A program made the translations under genes and the position numbers. A stretch of 64,000 nucleotides of DNA from Amorphophallus konjac (lineage: Eukaryota; Streptophyta; Magnoliopsida; Alismatales; Araceae): contig CM040120.1 of the NCBI GenBank assembly GCA_022559845.1, forward strand, positions 309,292,740-309,356,739, given 5' to 3'. The notes under the pieces were generated by a model that saw only the letters and a program-made list of their open reading frames with translations, did not search any database and was not told the DNA's origin. Shown piece after piece: positions 54,430 through 64,000 of this stretch (the stretch's first letter is position 1; the number at the start of each line of letters is the position of its first letter).

Positions 54430-55540
54430 AAGATTTATAAAGTTCTAAGTGCGGGGGATTTCTTGGTCATCAATGGAGGATAGCCTATAGGCCCCCTTTC
54501 CAATCTGTAATCCTCTATGAGCCTTCCTAGTTCGAAGCTAGTTTCTCCGCGGTTGCATGTGGATCAATGACATTAATATGACGCAACACAAGGTTCCCAG
54601 GGAAGAAGAGGCGTTCCTTAACTCGAGCGTTGTAGTACTGTGACAATCGTTGCTGATAGGCAACTAGTCGAGTCTGGGCACGCTCTCTGTCTTCCGTCAG
54701 CAAGTCCATGTTATCTCGTAGCACTTGGTTGTTTCGTGTCTCATCAAATTGGCTGACCCTGAGTGTTGGGTTGGATATTTCCACTGGAATGATTTCCTCT
54801 GCTTCATACACTAGATGGAATGGAGTTTTTCCGGTGGCCGCCCGGGCAGTAGTACAATGTGCCCATAGGACGCTAGGTATGGTGTCCACCCACGACTCAC
54901 TGGCTTGCTACAGGCAGGTCTTGATGCTGTGGAGGAGAGTCCTGTTAGTGTTCTCTACCAGACCATTGGCTTGGGGATGTCCCACTGAGGTGTAGTGGCT
55001 CTAGATTCCTAGTTATTAGCACTTCTCTCGGAAGATAGCATTGTCAAATTGTCGTCCGTTGTCTATTGTGAGGATGCGCGGGATCTCAAATCGACAGACG
55101 ATGTTGTGTAGGATGAACTTCTAGGATGCCTTGCCCGTGATCTTAGTGAGGGGTTCCGCCTCGACCCACTTGGTAAAGTAGTTGATGGTGACGATGTGGA
55201 ATTTCTTTCTCCCCTGAGCTTCTGGGAAGGGCTGAGGATGTCCACTCCCCACCAAGTGAACAGGCGAGGCTCCATTAGAGTGTGGAGCTATATCACAGGC
55301 TGATGATGCAGGTGTGTGTACCTTTGGCATTGACTATAGCTCCGCACATACTTGAGACAATCTTACTGTAGGGTAGGCCACCAATATCCTTGCTTGAGTA
55401 GGCTTCTAGCAAGTGCTTGTCCCCCGACGTGGCTGCCACAAAGCCCTTCATGGACTTCATGGACGGCTTGCTCGGCTTCAATGGGGAATAAGCACTTGAG
55501 GAGCGGCAAGGACAGCGAACGTTTGAAAAGGTGTCCATCC
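54430..55540 (-). pseudogene. Integrase of element 3 (broken)
   Basis: Reading the minus strand: zinc-binding region remnants (AEQAVHEVHEGFVAATSGDK), then a catalytic core with GVDIL, TIDNGRQF and PQANGLVENTNRTLL, so D, D and E positions survive. An open 120-codon C-terminal piece follows (54527-54889: TTARAATGKTPFHLVYEAEE). Stops occur at several Trp positions, and the frame changes near 55120 and 55290. Confidence 0.85.
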
Positions 55541-55602
55541 AGCAGGGTGAAGTGCGCCGCTGCAGCTCCTAGTCACCTGGCTTCCAAGCGATCCTCGGGT
55601 AG

Positions 55603-56403
55603 TTATTGTCGATAGAGGTAGTCCAAGATGGGGTCCGTCCAAGATGACTCATAGTCGATGGTGTTGACCTGAGGCTCGAGTTCCTTGGTGCTCGGATGTT
55701 GAAGGTCCTTGATCAAGATCGCCCGAGAGCTCGTCATCGTTGTGGATGAGGCAAGACGAGAGAGGGCGTCTGCTCGGGCATTCTCTGCCCTCAGTATGTG
55801 TATCACCTCAAAGTGTGTGAGATCTGAAGAGACCTCTTTGATCTTCTGGAGGTACTTTGACATGGCTGGATCTCGGGCTTCGTACTCCCCGCAAACCTGA
55901 TTAGCAATTAGCAACGAATCACTGTAGGCATGGAGGTGGAGGGCCTCAAGATGCTTGGCCACGCGGATGCTAGATAGAAGAGCTTTGTACTCGGCTACAT
56001 TGTTCATAGCTGGAAAGTTGAAGCGTAGAGTGTACTGTAGCTCGATCCTATCTGGTGACAGGAGGACCAAGGCCGCTTCGCTTTCGCTAGCACAAGAAGA
56101 CCTGTCCACGTACAGCTCCCAAGAAGGTGTTGATGAGGGCACAACTCCTTCCTCATCGGGGAGCATGCACTTAGTGACGAGATCAACCAAGGCCTGGACC
56201 TTGATGGCAGTCCTCGGGCGGAAGCTGATATCAAACTCCCCTAGTTCTATGGCCCATTTTACCAGTCTCCCCGAGATGTAATGGTTTTGGAGAACTTGAC
56301 ATAGGGGATGGTTGGTTGGGACCACAATGGTGTGAGCGAGGAGGTACGGTCGTAGCTTACGTGCGGCCGTCACCAGAGCCAACGTGAACTTCTCAATCCG
56401 CAA
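55603..56403 (-). pseudogene. RNase H end and second RNase H of element 3
   Basis: A 266-codon frame. The first part (KLRPYLLAHTIVVPTNHPL, WAIELGEFDISFRPRTAIK) is the end of the RT-linked RNase H. The second part (WELYVDRSSCASESEAALVL, MNNVAEYKALLSSIRVAKHL, HAYSDSLLIANQV, RAENARADALSRLAS) is the archaeal-type RNase H. The first acidic position reads YVDRSS, keeping Asp. NNVAEYKA keeps the Glu. This confirms the Tat assignment of element 3. Confidence 0.85.
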
Positions 56404-57480
56404 GTACCAGAATTATGCCCCTTGGAGAGCCTTGCTCACATAATACTCCAGTTTCATACCCCTCTCGTCCTCTCGAGCGAACACAACACTGAGTGTGTTC
56501 GGTGTCATAGACAGGTAGAGGAATAGGTGCTCACTGGGAAGAGGTTTCTAGAGAATCGGTGGCGATGAGAGGTATCTTTTGAGTTCCTTGAAGACCTGCT
56601 TGCACTCTTGGTCCCAGTCGATGCACCCTCTCTTTTCCAGTGACCTGTTGGCTTGTTTGATCAACCGAAAGAATGGGAGGCACCGAGCAACTCTGGATAG
56701 GAACCAACTGAGCGCGGCAACACGGTCAGTGAGACTTTGCACGTCCTCACGTGCTCTAGCCGCTTCATCTCCAGCACGACTTTAATATGCTCTGAGTTGG
56801 GTTCGATGCCTCGGTGAGCAACTAGGAACCCGAGGAACTTTCTCGACCTCACCCCGAACACACACTTATTCAGGTTGAGTTTCATGTTGTATCGACGCAA
56901 GGTGGTGAACGTCTCTACCAAGTCCTCTAAGTGGTCGGTCGCACACATGCTTTTGATGAGCATATCACCAATTTACACTTCCATGTTACGGTTGATTTGG
57001 AAGTCGAATATGTGGTTGATGAGACGTTGTTACGTGGTTCTTGCGTTCTTCAGGCCGAATGGCATTTTGGTGTAGCAGTATAAGCCTTGGTTGGTGATGA
57101 AGGTAGTCTTATCCTGGTCGGGCCCGTACATGCTGATCTGGTGATATCCGGAGTAGGCATCCAGAAAACTCAACATCTCATGCCTGGATGTCGTGTCTAC
57201 GAGATGGTCGATCCGCGACATTGAGAAGCTGTCATTGGGAGTGGCTTTGTTGAGGTCGGTGTAGTCGACACACATTTGCCACTTCCTGTTATTTTTGGGG
57301 ACCAAGACTACATTGGAGACCCAGTTTGGATACTAGGTAGGTCTGAGTAGTCCCGAGTGCATCTTCTTGCTCACTTGCTCCCAGATGATCGCCTGTCGCT
57401 CGGGATTACAATGTTGCATGCGTTGTTGAACTGGGCAGCATTTGAGATCTAGTTTGAGTTGATGATTAATCACCTCAGGA
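56404..57480 (-). pseudogene. Reverse transcriptase of element 3 (broken)
   Basis: Visible are KKNNRKWQMCVDYTDLNKA-type text (57030-57305), LSFLDAYSGYHQI with the first catalytic Asp, and MPFGLKNARTT. The region KLNLNKCVFGVRSRKFLGFL follows (56661-56963). The YVDD box is destroyed: at about 56960-56985 the tyrosine position is a stop codon and the next residues read Ile-Gly-Asp. No polymerase could be made. Confidence 0.87.
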
Positions 57481-57575
57481 GGGATACCGGGGAGCTCATC
57501 CTCGGACTAGGCGAACATGTCTTGGTTCGTCGTCAGGAAGTGATGGTAAGCTTTCTCCTCGTCCTCAGATAGCAG

Positions 57576-58089
57576 CTAGCCAATCCTCATAGAGTGGATG
57601 GGGTCCTCGCCTACCTGAATGAAGAAGAGGTATTCTGCTGGCGTACTTCCACTAGGCCCGGGATCATCCATCCTGGCCTTCTTCTCTGATGGGGCCTCTT
57701 TCACATTTCTCTCCTTGGTAGAGATCAGATAGCACTGGCTGGATTCCCTTTGGTCATCTCGGACTTCTCCTACTCCGTGAGGGGTGGAGAATTTTAACTT
57801 CTGATGGTACGACGAGAGAACCCCTTTCAACACCCTTAGGATTCCTCGACCGATGATGACGTTATAGCCTGTCATGCCTCAGCATGGCCGTGAAGGCGGC
57901 CACAAAGGTCGTGTATCTCAGGGTGGTTACGAAAGTGATCAGAAGGGAGATCCGCCCTTCATGGTAGACTGTAGAGCTAGAGAAACCGAATAGGGAATAG
58001 GGGAGTGTGCAGTGGCGTGATGTGAGAAAGATCCACAACCATCAGAACAAGGCAGTCATACAAAATAACATATGGACCACTTCCATTAT
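57576..58089 (-). pseudogene. Protease C-terminal part of element 3
   Basis: The minus strand continues the protease after solo LTR B: GSGPYVILYDCLVLMVVDLS, then VYHEGRISL in a shifted frame, then MTGYNVIIGRGILRVL and the usual tail KFSTPHGVGEVRDDQRESSQ. One frameshift is visible near 57985 and another near 57880. Confidence 0.78.
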
Positions 58090-60703
58090 TGTTTCCCTCG
58101 CCCCGACGTGGGGGAATGGGATGTGTCGGGGGGGGGGGTACGTATGTCGGTGACCACGGCGAGAAGGGGAAATAAAGTGACAAAGAAAAATGAAGGAATT
58201 TATGTTATATCAGGGGTATTTTTCTTTGCTGGCCTTATGTCTCTCACGGCAGCACCGTACACTCGCCTTTACGGAAAGTCGAGAGGGGATCAACTTGCAC
58301 GAGAGGTTTCTTGGAATGGATGAATGATGGTAGTGGCTCATGAGAATAGGGCGGTTGCTTATTATGGATGAACGAAACTAAGGTAACTGGGTGACTGGGT
58401 AAGTAGACAGGGTGAGGGCGTGCCAGTCGATTTCTTGACAATCACCTATGGAATCAAGTGTTGACCAGGGAAGCGTCGCCAGGACGCGGCACGTGGGCAC
58501 GAGGGTATTGGACGACATGTGGAGAGAAGGGTGGTTCCATAGGTGCGAGTGTGCAGGTGATTGCGGGGATTCGTGTACGAGACGTCTTTCCCCACCGACA
58601 ACAAGTAGCCGGTGTTTATTTACATTGGATTGAATCCGAACACCTTTGTTCTGTGCTAAAGAAGAGCCTGGATGTTTCTGAAGCCATGGATAGAGGATCG
58701 GGTATACCCTGCGACCATAGGACGACCGTTGCACTCAACTAGGAGGGTTAATTAGCTGGAGTATGGGAGACCGGACACACACACTGGCAGGTGTGGAGGT
58801 GAGACTGAGACCCGAGTGTGGGTATGCATAGTCAACTGGTTTCTTGCTTTATAGATGCCGTATAGGCTTTACAAGTGGGCCTAGAAGGCCAAAATACAAC
58901 TGGTGCAAGCTGTGAGATAATTCCGACACGTGGGTCGGTCCCCGGGTCAATGCAAGATAAAGCAGATATCCGCGCATTTTTACAGGGGCTCTTTACAAGG
59001 AGCCAGGGGCGTGCCCGAGTTGCCAAGGGAGGGCTAGACTGGATGGTAGGAGAGGACATTGGCTGGCGCCTATGGGAGGCCAGACGCTGCTCGAGGTGAG
59101 CGGTCGGGTATGGGTCCCGGAAGGTGAGTGTCTTCATGCCGGGGAGTTGAAGCCGGTCCCGGGAATGTTACTTCTGGGCCAGGGTCTGGCTAACTCGAGT
59201 AAGCCGCGTAACCCCCAAGGGTTTATGCGGGGAAAGTCCCCATTTTGTTATTTTTTTTATTGCGTGTGTGGGCCAGGGGGTTTACGCGGGGCTACTGGGG
59301 GGGGCTAGGCAGGTCCGCGTAAACCCCCCCCCCCCCTCCAGGGGGGTTTACGCGGGGAGAAACCCCCCTTTTTTTTTCTTAAAAAGTTTTTTTTTTGTTG
59401 GGCCAGGGGTTTACGCGGACTTGCCCGGGGGGGGGGGGGGGGGCAGGTCCGCGTAAACCCCCCCGGTTGACTTGGGGTTTTTTCCCATGTCTATAAAATC
59501 CCCAATTTTTTACTCTTTTGGGCCCACTTTGACTCTGTGCGACCACAAGAGGACAAGTATACAAGGCTTGGACCGGTTGGTTGGCCGCGTGTGCGCGTAG
59601 AACGAGGAGGTGGACCCGTGTGGCTCTGAGACTCCATCTTCGCGAACGCCTTCGAGTTGGTACGTCGATCGATCTCGAGCGGGACTGGGACCGAGACGAA
59701 CTTGCATTGAGACTGGCCAGGCTGGGTGGAGGGTCCCACGCCCGGGAGGTTCGCCCCCACTTGGGCGCGGCCGCGCCTGGGGCGAACTCCCCCCCGGGCG
59801 AGCCGTTGCTGTGGGGTGCGGTCCCGGGGGCCTTGCATCATTCTTTGGGGTTGTCCTTCGCAGGACTTGGGGTCCCGAGGTGCTGGAATTGGCCCGCGAG
59901 AGTCAATTTCTTGGTGTTGTTGCAGCCGCTCGCAAGGTGTTCAGGGAAATTCCCGATATACTTTGAGTTGTCGAACGACTTGGGTAGTTGACTGGTGGGC
60001 CTTAGATTTGGCCCCAGGGTGAGGGTGATAGCTCGTGGGAGCTGAGAGAAGGCGTCTTGGGCGTGTGGGCCCAGCCTTAGTGAGTTGTGCGGCATTGCAC
60101 GTCGGGTTGATAGGCAGCCCTGGGTTGGCCCGGGGGTTGAAAATAAGTGGCTTATCGCCGCGTGTCTGAGGGTCGGGGATGGCCCCGACTAGCTGGAGGG
60201 TTGCCGTAGGATACGGCTAGGGTTTTCAAGCCGCGGGTTGGCCCCCGGCTTGCTGTAGAATGGCTGGAACATACGCGCCCACGAGGTGTTCGGGAAAATT
60301 CCCGATACACGAGTGTGGGCCGTATGGGCTTGCTAACAACTTCCGAAGCCCGTGGTTGACTGGGAAAAGCCTTCCTTTGACTTTAGAAGGCTGAAGAGAG
60401 GCATTTTGGGGATAGACCCCGGCCTCGTTGCTGGATGCCATGTGTCGTGGCTGGTGGTCGGGGCGCCCCCGGGTTGGCCCGGGTGGCTCAGTTGAAGGCG
60501 GGTAAACCCGTAAGCTGGGTGATCGGGGGTGGCCCCAATCAAATGTTGATGTCGCAGTGAGTCACGGCTAACTGGTTAAGACCCTTGGTTGGGCCCGGCA
60601 CGTCATAGAAGGGGCCAGGTAAATGAGGCTTTGAAGGTGTTCGGGGAAATTTCCGAATCCTTATTTCTCATATTTTTTTCTTGAAAAATATCTGGGTATA
60701 ACA
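58090..60703 (-). mobile_element. Solo LTR B, 2614 bp, inserted in element 3's protease active site
   Basis: In plus orientation it begins TGTTTCCCTCGCCCC and ends GGGTATAACA. The 5-bp direct repeat ATTAT flanks it (58085-58089 and 60704-60708). It shares the conserved LTR module (58590-58651, minus strand) with the LTRs of elements 1 and 2, which suggests a Tat LTR in minus orientation. GC-rich inverted repeats with the word CGCGTAAACCCC lie at 59200-59465. No internal coding region is seen, so it is a solo LTR. Confidence 0.85.
59310..59465. repeat. Long GC-rich inverted repeats in solo LTR B
   Basis: CCGCGTAAACCCCCC faces GGGGGGTTTACGCGG (59318-59357), and GGTTTACGCGGAC faces GTCCGCGTAAACC (59407-59458) around a long G run. 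A weaker copy is near 59205-59235. Confidence 0.8.
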
Positions 60704-60964
60704 ATTATTTACGAGAATTTGACACAAAGTACATTGGTTTATAGTTGTTGAAACTATTAGTGCATTAGAGTGTGGAGTGGCCACGCCCACCAAGTCCTCA
60801 TCTGAAAAGACGATGGGCACTTTGAGGTGGTCCCATGCAAGAGTCTTGGTAGGTGAGTCACGACAGCTAGGGTCATCACACTCGACCTGGTTGACTTGGT
60901 GAGCATATGAATAGCGCCTGTTGGAGGTATCCTCGCCCAATGCAGGCCCTCCGAAAATCATCAT
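60704..60964 (-). pseudogene. Protease N-terminal part of element 3
   Basis: Minus-strand frame with MMIFGGPALGEDTSNRRYSY, then IVFSDEDLVGVATPHSNAL and IVSTTINQCTLCQILVNN, a typical Tat protease start. The active-site strand ends at LVNN, where the solo LTR is inserted. The expected catalytic Asp is Asn here, so the enzyme was probably dead before or soon after the insertion. Confidence 0.82.
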
Positions 60965-61039
60965 GATTTCGCTTCCATTGAGTAGATTATCGATGGGGTG
61001 TGGAGTGCTATGCCTCTGTTGTTGTCACTCAACAGCCTT

Positions 61040-62400
61040 GGCGATGAACTTGTCTAGGAGCTCTCGGCAGACCAGGTCCTCGAGGGCATCTTTGAGTTGG
61101 ACATAGTCTGTAGTGTCATGGCTGTGGTCGCGGGGGGAAGCAATAGTACCTTCTCTGAATCCTCATTCGGGGATCAGACTTCATTTTCTTTGGCCAACAG
61201 AGGTACGGCTCCTCACGAATCTCCATGAGGATTTACTCGGGAGGGGCGGTTAGGGGAGTGTAATGCTTGTAAAGGGATTTCTCCTTCAGCCCGTCTCAAT
61301 CATGGCGCTCCCTATCATGGCGCTCATGTTTGCTTCTGTCTTGGTGAGAGAATTCGGCCGAGTGCTTTCGGTCAGAGTGATCGGCTCCCACTGCTCGACC
61401 TAACGCTACAATGTTCTCCTCGCAGCTGGCATGTTTTTGGGCCAAGGCGAGGAGCTCCATCAGCGTCATCGGGAACTCCACTCCAAGGGTCCTTCAGAGA
61501 ATGATGTCTCGGGTGCCTTGGATCAGAGATGTTGTGGCAATGCTGACATCCAGGCGGAGAATGCGAAGGGCCTCCTTGCAGAAGTGAGCAATAGAGTCCC
61601 ACAAGGGTTCCTCACGACCCTGCTTGATGGCAAGGAGGCTTACAACATTCTGAACCTCCTATATACAACTGAGGGAGTTCTCCTTGAACATCCTCTTCAA
61701 CTGCTAGAAGGAGATGATGGTTCTAGCAGGGAGTGATTTAAATCACACCCAAGTGTTTTCTCGCAACGTGGTGACGAACGCCAGACATTTGAAAACGTCC
61801 GAGGCCCGATAAAAGACTAGGTTGGACTCGAAGGTATGCCTATGGTTAGCGGGGTTGGTGGTGCCATCGTATGGAGTGAACACTCGCAACTGAAGCTTTG
61901 GGGGGGGATCGGCACCTCCATGATCTCGCGAGAGAAGGGGGCATGGAAGTCGGCATCGTCGTCGATTAGTCCCTTCGTCTGTGTTGCCTAGAGGATGTCA
62001 TCTAGGTAGCAGACCTTGCCCTCGAGCTCACGCTTCACCTCTTCATAGCACCGCAGTCGCTACACCATTTCTGGGTTGGAGTGCAACGGACTGGTGGGGC
62101 GCCGCGACAGCTTGTTGTGCGGGCGAGGTGTGTGGGTGGCAGAGAGCAGGGAAGGCTTGCGTACTCGGCGTGACTCCACCATGGTGAGAGCCCTTTTATT
62201 CTGGGGGGGGCGGGGCGGTTGGAGCACGGTCATGCTCCGCTTGGCGATTGAGGAGGCCTTGGTACGCCTCTGTCAACATTTGGATTTGGTGGTGCATCTC
62301 CACCAGCTCGTCCACAGTGGGGTTCTGTGGAGTTGCGCCGCGGGATGAACGGGATTGGGAGGAAACCCCTTGGGAGGTTTGCTAAGATCTCAGAGTCCCC
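61040..62400 (-). pseudogene. Gag region of element 3 (broken)
   Basis: Minus-strand text includes FTPYDGTTNPANHRHTFES, VFKCLAFVTTLRENTWV and FKSLPARTIISF (about 61900-61720). EFPMTLMELLALAQKHASCE with a charged tail (61296-61481) follows. These are the capsid domain and the helix that usually precedes the nucleocapsid. Frames are interrupted by at least four stops. No zinc knuckle is recognisable. Confidence 0.78.
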
Positions 62401-62494
62401 TGGCGGTTGCTAGTGTTGCGGTAATTTTCACGGGATGCTATAGCTTTACGTTCTCTTCCTACAGACGACGTCAAAAAGTGTAGAAGCAGAAAAA

Positions 62495-63297
62495 TGTTAC
62501 CTTAACCTTGTACTACACCTTTGAGATTTCTTTGGTGGGGAAGAGCATCCGACTATCCCGAAAAAATCTTGAAGCACTAAGTAGCACGTTAGAAGAAGCC
62601 CTGGGTTTGATTTCAGGGATAACCCTCCGATACTTAAGTTAAATACACACACAAAAATAAGAGAGAGGGAGAGCAAGGGAAGAGGGAGACGAGAGTTTTA
62701 GGGATGGAGAGAGTGCTCAGTAAGACACTGAGTGCTCAAAGATGAGGCTGGAGCCTGGAGGCGATGACGTTTCATCTATGTCACTCTAGAGACAAGAATG
62801 TGATTGTGTCTCCACGTGTGGCGATCTCTTTGTATTCCAAGATCTCTCTCAGAATATCTATCTCCTCCTAGATCCGTCTGGGACCCTATTTATATCGGTT
62901 GCTGTAACGTTGCATCTTTCCTGACTTAGTGAGGGTGTGATTAGTAGAGCAATGATCTACTCGATTGTGGGGATCATCCGTTACTCACTTATCCATTCTC
63001 TGAGAAAGGACACATAGTGACGAGCATCTCAACTGTGTCGGTGAGATTCAACGTTCGTCGGAGTAAGTCCCATAACTCTGGCCTCAATGTACACCCGTTG
63101 GCGGATTTCGTGGCATCCGGGACGCATGTGCGGGGAGATTGAGCTCGTGGGCCGATCAGTCCCGAGTGGACCTCAATTAGACATCATTCTTGGACTAGGG
63201 CCGATTTACAATGGCCGTACTGGACTTGACGATGAAAAGTCGCTTCGAGTCTGACATTAATGGGTCATACTAGACCTGACGGTTTTCCCCCTCCTCA
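62495..63297 (-). mobile_element. 5' LTR of element 3
   Basis: Pairs with 29771-30572 (803 vs 802 bp). A minus-strand TATAAATA box lies at 62887-62894. The sequence just inside (62400-62494) should hold the primer-binding site but shows no clear TGG-starting match, probably because of decay. Confidence 0.85.
62887..62894 (-). promoter_or_regulatory. LTR TATA box of element 3
   Basis: Minus-strand TATAAATAGGG, also kept in the left LTR near 30158-30170 with one change. Likely promoter of the ancestral element. Confidence 0.45.
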
Positions 63298-63561
63298 CGC
63301 ATCATTATAAATAAGTATTACCAATATGCAAGAAGAGTTAAGTGGTCCTTTTGCATATAAGAAATGGTGACATATTTATCACTCTGAATCTGTACATGTA
63401 TCATTTATTAGTAGTATGCAAAAAGATCAATGAATGTTTTCTTTTTTGTACAAACATGAGCGGTCTTTCTGTATATAAGAGATGGTGCAAAAAAAAAAGT
63501 CATCATGTAAAGTAAACTACTAACAGTTTTAGTGATATATGAGCAAATTTGGGGAGTGATA

Positions 63562-63594
<33 letters not shown>

Positions 63595-63788
63595 ATATTC
63601 TAACAATAGTTTATTTGTAAGGAAAGATCCATCGTTTTATATAGATGAACGCAACACGCCGCAGTAGTCGTTGGGATCTGATTATAGGGTTTTATGATGT
63701 TGTGTTAAACACTAAACCGGGTCTTGTGTTGCTAATCCAAAGTGACCTCTTCTATCACTTGCTAGCTGTTCCCCACTTTTCTTTTCAG
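63298..63788. other. AT-rich flank (probably intron) right of element 3
   Basis: No coding signal. Contains an AT microsatellite at about 63561-63598 and ends in a pyrimidine-rich tract with a strong acceptor (CTTTTCAG). Confidence 0.5.
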
Positions 63789-64000
63789 CTCCCCAGAGAA
63801 GATCGTGCGTGCGGAGGAGCCGTGGGAACTATTATTCGTCAGAAACAGTCCACAGTTTTATGTTGTGAAGAGGAGGACATCTTGTTAGAAGAACGTTGCA
63901 GCAGCGATCTCCCCGGCCCATTCTCTCATCCGCGAAAGTTCTTAAATGTCCATGTTGGTGAAGTTATTTGCGTCCACATTCATGGTTTCACGAGCGATAC
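63789..64000 (+). CDS. Unidentified host exon, runs off the window
   Basis: After the acceptor CTTTTCTTTTCAG the frame is open for 70 codons to the window edge. It includes GGAVGTIIRQKQSTVLCCEE, EDILLEERCSSDLPGPF and LNVHVGEVICVHIHGF. Codon use and amino-acid mix look like a normal protein, unlike the repeats around it. No ATG is present, as expected for an internal exon. I do not recognise the protein. It could also be a fragment of an unfamiliar transposon. Confidence 0.5.

Larger units (their letters stand above)
29771..63297 (-). mobile_element. Element 3: old Tat/Grande-like retrotransposon hosting three other insertions
   Basis: LTRs of 802 and 803 bp (29771-30572 and 62495-63297) enclose, on the minus strand, gag, protease, RT, RNase H, second RNase H, integrase, a tandem-repeat 3' region, and an accessory region coded on the opposite strand. 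With nested insertions removed the element is about 10.5 kb. All genes are heavily decayed. The LTRs differ at many positions by eye, so it is the oldest of the nested set. A target-site duplication is not evident: the flanks are 'ggcataaaaa' on the left and 'cgcat' on the right. Confidence 0.85.

Overview
The window is nuclear DNA of a plant, almost certainly an angiosperm with a large, transposon-rich genome. Two things show this: spliced exons of a plant-type agmatine deiminase, and many degraded Ty3/gypsy retrotransposons of the Tat type, recognised by a second (archaeal-type) RNase H after the RT-RNase H. I cannot name the species. There is no bacterial-style gene organisation, CRISPR array or rRNA/tRNA gene.

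Layout. (1) 1-17362: a minus-strand Tat element (element 1) whose left end lies outside the window. Its order on the minus strand is LTR (12671-17362, interrupted by a solo LTR at 14389-17347), primer-binding site, a long N-terminal ORF with coding minisatellites, gag, three zinc-finger modules, protease, RT-RNase H, second RNase H, integrase, and a 3' non-coding zone of structured blocks and tandem repeats. (2) 17363-18486: a spliced minus-strand gene fragment of unknown identity. (3) 18487-29770: the 3' part of a plus-strand agmatine deiminase gene with three exons. The last intron is about 9.4 kb and holds LINE pieces in both orientations, the LTR plus gag end of a second, plus-strand Tat element (element 2), and an inverted-repeat tandem array. 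(4) 29771-63297: an old minus-strand Tat/Grande-like element (element 3) with 0.8-kb LTRs, decayed gag-pol and an antisense accessory region. Nested inside it is a small gag-only element (31357-51742, 1.95-kb LTRs). Nested in that element's LTR is a young 14.1-kb non-autonomous Tat-like element (element 4, 33273-47395, 3.9-kb LTRs). A further solo LTR (58090-60703) sits exactly in element 3's protease active site. (5) 63298-64000: flank with one open, well-spliced but unidentified host exon running off the window.

Target-site duplications fix the nesting: GTTAG for element 4, GCAGT/GTAGT for the gag-only element, CACAC and ATTAT for the two solo LTRs. LTR similarity judged by eye agrees with the order: element 3 is most diverged, the gag-only element intermediate, element 4 nearly identical.

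The most unusual signal is RNA-like structure in the Tat non-coding regions. A cassette of tandem hairpins sits just downstream of pol in element 1 (twice) and inside element 4. Each hairpin has a constant AAAA bulge, a CCC/GGG-type helix, mostly a GNRA tetraloop, and outer helices that change sequence but stay paired. Beyond that, about a dozen unrelated tandem-repeat families in this window each have an inverted repeat in the monomer, so the stem-loop rather than the sequence is what they share. Element 4's 6.3-kb interior is built almost entirely of such arrays between a good PBS and PPT.
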